Shown here: piece by piece, positions 23,176-24,865 of the stretch
Layout: every line of letters starts with the position of its first letter
Position numbering within the stretch: position 1 is the first letter of the stretch
Assembly (NCBI GenBank): GCA_937958475.1
Contig: CALFXR010000103.1
Span: 1-24,865 of the forward strand
DNA length: 24,865 bases
From: an uncultured Mesorhizobium sp.
Lineage (GTDB): Bacteria > Pseudomonadota > Alphaproteobacteria > Rhizobiales > Rhizobiaceae
Reading direction: 5' to 3'
Position numbers and translations under genes: made by a program
Notes under the pieces: generated by a model
Databases searched by the model: none
What the model was told of the DNA's origin: nothing
Seen by the model: the letters and a program-made list of their open reading frames with translations, nothing else

Positions 23176-24534
23176 CTAGGCCCGTCCGGCGAGGCCGGTC
23201 ATGGTGCGACGGTAGCGCGCCGCGATCTCGTCGCGCAAATGGTGGCGGCCGCCCTCCACGCGTTTCTTTCCCCGCGCCCAGACGCAGTCGACGCGGGCGC
23301 CCGCGGCGAAGATCCAGGCGTCGAGGATGGCGTCGCCGCGCTTGCCCGCCAGCGTCGGGTGGTTTTCGTCGAGCGAGACGAGGTCGGCGTCGGCGCCGGG
23401 CGCGATTCGACCCGTCGGCGCGCCGAGCGCCCGGGCGCCGCCGGCGAGTGCGGCGTCGAACAAAGCGCGGCCGTTGGAGCTGCCGGGCCGGGCGAGCACG
23501 TTGCGGGCCCGCCGCTCGAGGCGCTGCGAATATTCGAGCTGGCGCAGCTCGTCGCCGACGCCGATCAGGACGTTGGAATCCGAGCCGATGCCGTAGCGGC
23601 CGCCGGCCGCCAGAAATTCGGGCGCCGGGAAGGTGCCGTCGCCGAGATTGGCCTCGGTGATCGGGCAGAGCCCGGCGACCGCGCCCGACGCGGCGAGTGC
23701 GGCCGTCTCGGAACCCGTCATGTGGGTGGCGTGGATCAGGCACCAGCGCCGGTCGACGCCAGCATGGCGGACCAGCCACTCGACCGGCCGTTCGCCCGAC
23801 CAGGCGATGCAATCCTCGACCTCGCGCACCTGTTCCGCCGCATGGATGTGGATCGGCCCGCCGCCGGCGAGATCGATCACGGCGGCGAGCTCGCCGGGCG
23901 TCACCGCGCGCAGGCTGTGCGGGGCGACGCCGACGTTTGCGCCGTCGAGGCCTGCCGCGATCCGGCGCGAGCCGTCGAGCACTTTCGCGTAGAGGTCGAG
24001 GTCGCAGATGAAGCGGCGCTGGCCGTCGCCCGGCGGCAGCCCGCCGAAGCCGGAATGGGCGTAGAACACCGGCAGCAGCGTCAGCCCGAGCCCGGTCGCC
24101 GAAGCCGCCGCGGCGATCCGCGCCGCCATTTCCGCCGGATCGGCATAAGCGCCGCCGCCGGCATCGTGGTGGAGGTAGTGGAACTCGCCGACGCGGCCGA
24201 AACCCGCCTCCAGCATCTCGACATAGAGCTGCGCGGCGACCGCCTCGACATCGTCGGGCGTCATCTTCAGGGCGAAGCGGTACATCACCTCGCGCCAGCT
24301 CCAGAAGGAGTCGGCGCCGGGGCCGCGCGTCTCGGCCAGGCCCGCCATGGCGCGCTGGAAGGCGTGGCTGTGCAGGTCGGGCATCGCCGGAAGCAGGATG
24401 GCGTGGCGTTCGTCGCCGGGCAGCGGCGCGACGCCTGCGGCGACGGCGGCGATGCGCCCGCCGGAGACCGCGATGCGGACGTTCGACGCCCAGCCTTCGG
24501 GCAGCAGCGCCTCGGCGGCGTGGAGTGTGGTCAT
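23176..24534 (-). CDS. hutF: formimidoylglutamate deiminase HutF
   Basis: A 452-residue amidohydrolase that converts N-formimino-L-glutamate to N-formyl-L-glutamate plus ammonia in the five-step histidine pathway. Metal ligands are His55 and His57 (PDLHSHAFQRAM), with GPIHIHAAEQ, IHATHMT and GSDSNVLIG further on giving the remaining His/Asp ligands. SFWSWREVMYRFA (about 82-94) and FHYLHHDAGG are HutF-specific among amidohydrolases. ATG at 24534 matches the usual family start (MTTLHAAEALLPEGW); an in-frame ATG at 24549 adds five residues and cannot be excluded, since neither has a strong ribosome-binding site. It leads the hutF-hutC transcript with a HutC-like operator on its promoter. Confidence 0.94.
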   Translation of the reverse strand: MTTLHAAEALLPEGWASNVRIAVSGGRIAAVAAGVAPLPGDERHAILLPAMPDLHSHAFQRAMAGLAETRGPGADSFWSWREVMYRFALKMTPDDVEAVAAQLYVEMLEAGFGRVGEFHYLHHDAGGGAYADPAEMAARIAAAASATGLGLTLLPVFYAHSGFGGLPPGDGQRRFICDLDLYAKVLDGSRRIAAGLDGANVGVAPHSLRAVTPGELAAVIDLAGGGPIHIHAAEQVREVEDCIAWSGERPVEWLVRHAGVDRRWCLIHATHMTGSETAALAASGAVAGLCPITEANLGDGTFPAPEFLAAGGRYGIGSDSNVLIGVGDELRQLEYSQRLERRARNVLARPGSSNGRALFDAALAGGARALGAPTGRIAPGADADLVSLDENHPTLAGKRGDAILDAWIFAAGARVDCVWARGKKRVEGGRHHLRDEIAARYRRTMTGLAGRA

Positions 24535-24567
24535 GGCCGGATCCCGCATCGGTTCGAGAGGTGAATA

Positions 24568-24596
24568 TGTATAGACATTATCGCGGCGTTTGCGAA
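24568..24596 (-). promoter_or_regulatory. hutF promoter with HutC-like operator
   Basis: TGTATAGACA (24568-24577) matches 9 of 10 positions of TGTATATACA, the HutC site described in Pseudomonas. On the minus strand TTCGCA (24596-24591) and TATACA (24573-24568) are 17 bases apart, so the operator covers the -10. The predicted transcript starts 25-30 bases before the ATG at 24534. Confidence 0.65.
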
Positions 24597-24624
24597 GGGG
24601 GGCGGGGCGTGGGCGGCGCTCGGC

Positions 24625-24784
24625 GTTTCCCTCCCCCTCGAGGGGAGGGTGGCCGCGAAGCGGCCGGGTGGGGTCGTCCAGGCCGGCCCCGGCGTTTGAA
24701 TCGGCGCCGCGCACGTCATCGGCAACCCCACCCGTCCAATCGCCTTCGGCGATTGTCCACCCTCCCCTCGAGGGGGAGGGAAAC
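24625..24784. repeat. 160-bp composite interspersed palindromic element (BIME-like)
   Basis: A 28-bp perfect inverted repeat forms the ends (24625-24652 and 24757-24784), each arm itself nearly palindromic around CCCCTCGAGGGG. Inside are two small hairpins, GGCCGC-GAA-GCGGCC (24651-24665) and AATCGCC-TTC-GGCGATT (24739-24755), and a 9-bp pair GGGTGGGGT/ACCCCACCC (24666-24674, 24725-24733). Two repeat units facing each other across a unique centre are typical of such elements in Hyphomicrobiales genomes. It carries no gene. The remaining bases 24785-24865 show nothing I can identify. Confidence 0.85.
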
Positions 24785-24865
24785 CCGGCGCTGGCATGTG
24801 AAGCCCCGTCCGCACACGGTTTCTCGCCGCCACGCTGCCTTTCGGCCCTGGCCATTGAAGAAGAG

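Noticed and set aside
24531..24855. Longer N-terminal extension of hutF and a minus-strand small frame upstream
   Set aside because: The region is the composite repeat and promoter; the family start is at 24534 and the extension has no domain.

Overview
This window looks like a chromosomal segment of a high-GC alphaproteobacterium, most likely a Hyphomicrobiales (rhizobia/Phyllobacteriaceae-like) species. The reasons are the GC-rich codon use with dense antisense open frames, a dicarboxylate beta-oxidation operon with the gene order of Rhodopseudomonas pimFABCD, alphaproteobacterial Zur-type operators (GTTATA/TATAAC and ATGTTATTACAT cores), a zinc uptake operon ordered znuC-znuB-znuA, a HutF/HutC histidine module, and a CTCGAG-centred interspersed palindromic element. 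I see no rRNA, tRNA, CRISPR, transposase or phage gene. Layout, left half: 1-546 is the C-terminal half of threonine 3-dehydrogenase. It is followed by a convergent MarR regulator, divergently a metallo-beta-lactamase-fold hydrolase with a small membrane protein, then an AsnC/Lrp regulator. Next come the two membrane subunits of a TRAP transporter (3083-4929) without a DctP binding protein. A minus-strand sulfur cluster (4943-6234) holds a DUF442/TIGR01244 phosphatase/sulfurtransferase-like protein and two YeeE/YedE half-transporters. Middle (6410-15386, minus strand): a pim-like operon runs enol-lactonase-like hydrolase > PimF (hydratase/hydroxyacyl-CoA dehydrogenase) > PimA (CoA ligase) > PimB (thiolase) > PimC and PimD (two acyl-CoA dehydrogenase subunits). 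Together these would activate a dicarboxylic or fatty acid and take it through one full beta-oxidation cycle. A 20-bp inverted repeat lies on the predicted -10 of its promoter. A RelE-like toxin and HTH antitoxin pair is inserted in the opposite direction exactly between pimC and pimD. Right half: 15474-20672 (minus) is a zinc-homeostasis block of znuCBA, then an outer-membrane barrel protein and a COG0523 GTPase. Both transcription units start at a promoter overlapped by a Zur-box-like palindrome. On the plus strand a FAD-dependent amine/amino-acid oxidase and a RidA-type imine deaminase form a pair (20836-22323). A minus-strand hutF-hutC pair (22421-24534) has a HutC-like operator overlapping its promoter. 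The last 300 bases hold a 160-bp composite palindromic repeat and no gene. The points most worth a second look are the toxin-antitoxin module splitting a two-subunit enzyme operon, with its operator inside the promoter spacer and a possibly leaderless toxin mRNA; the Zur-controlled outer-membrane protein; and a 68-nt near-perfect hairpin between pimB and pimC.
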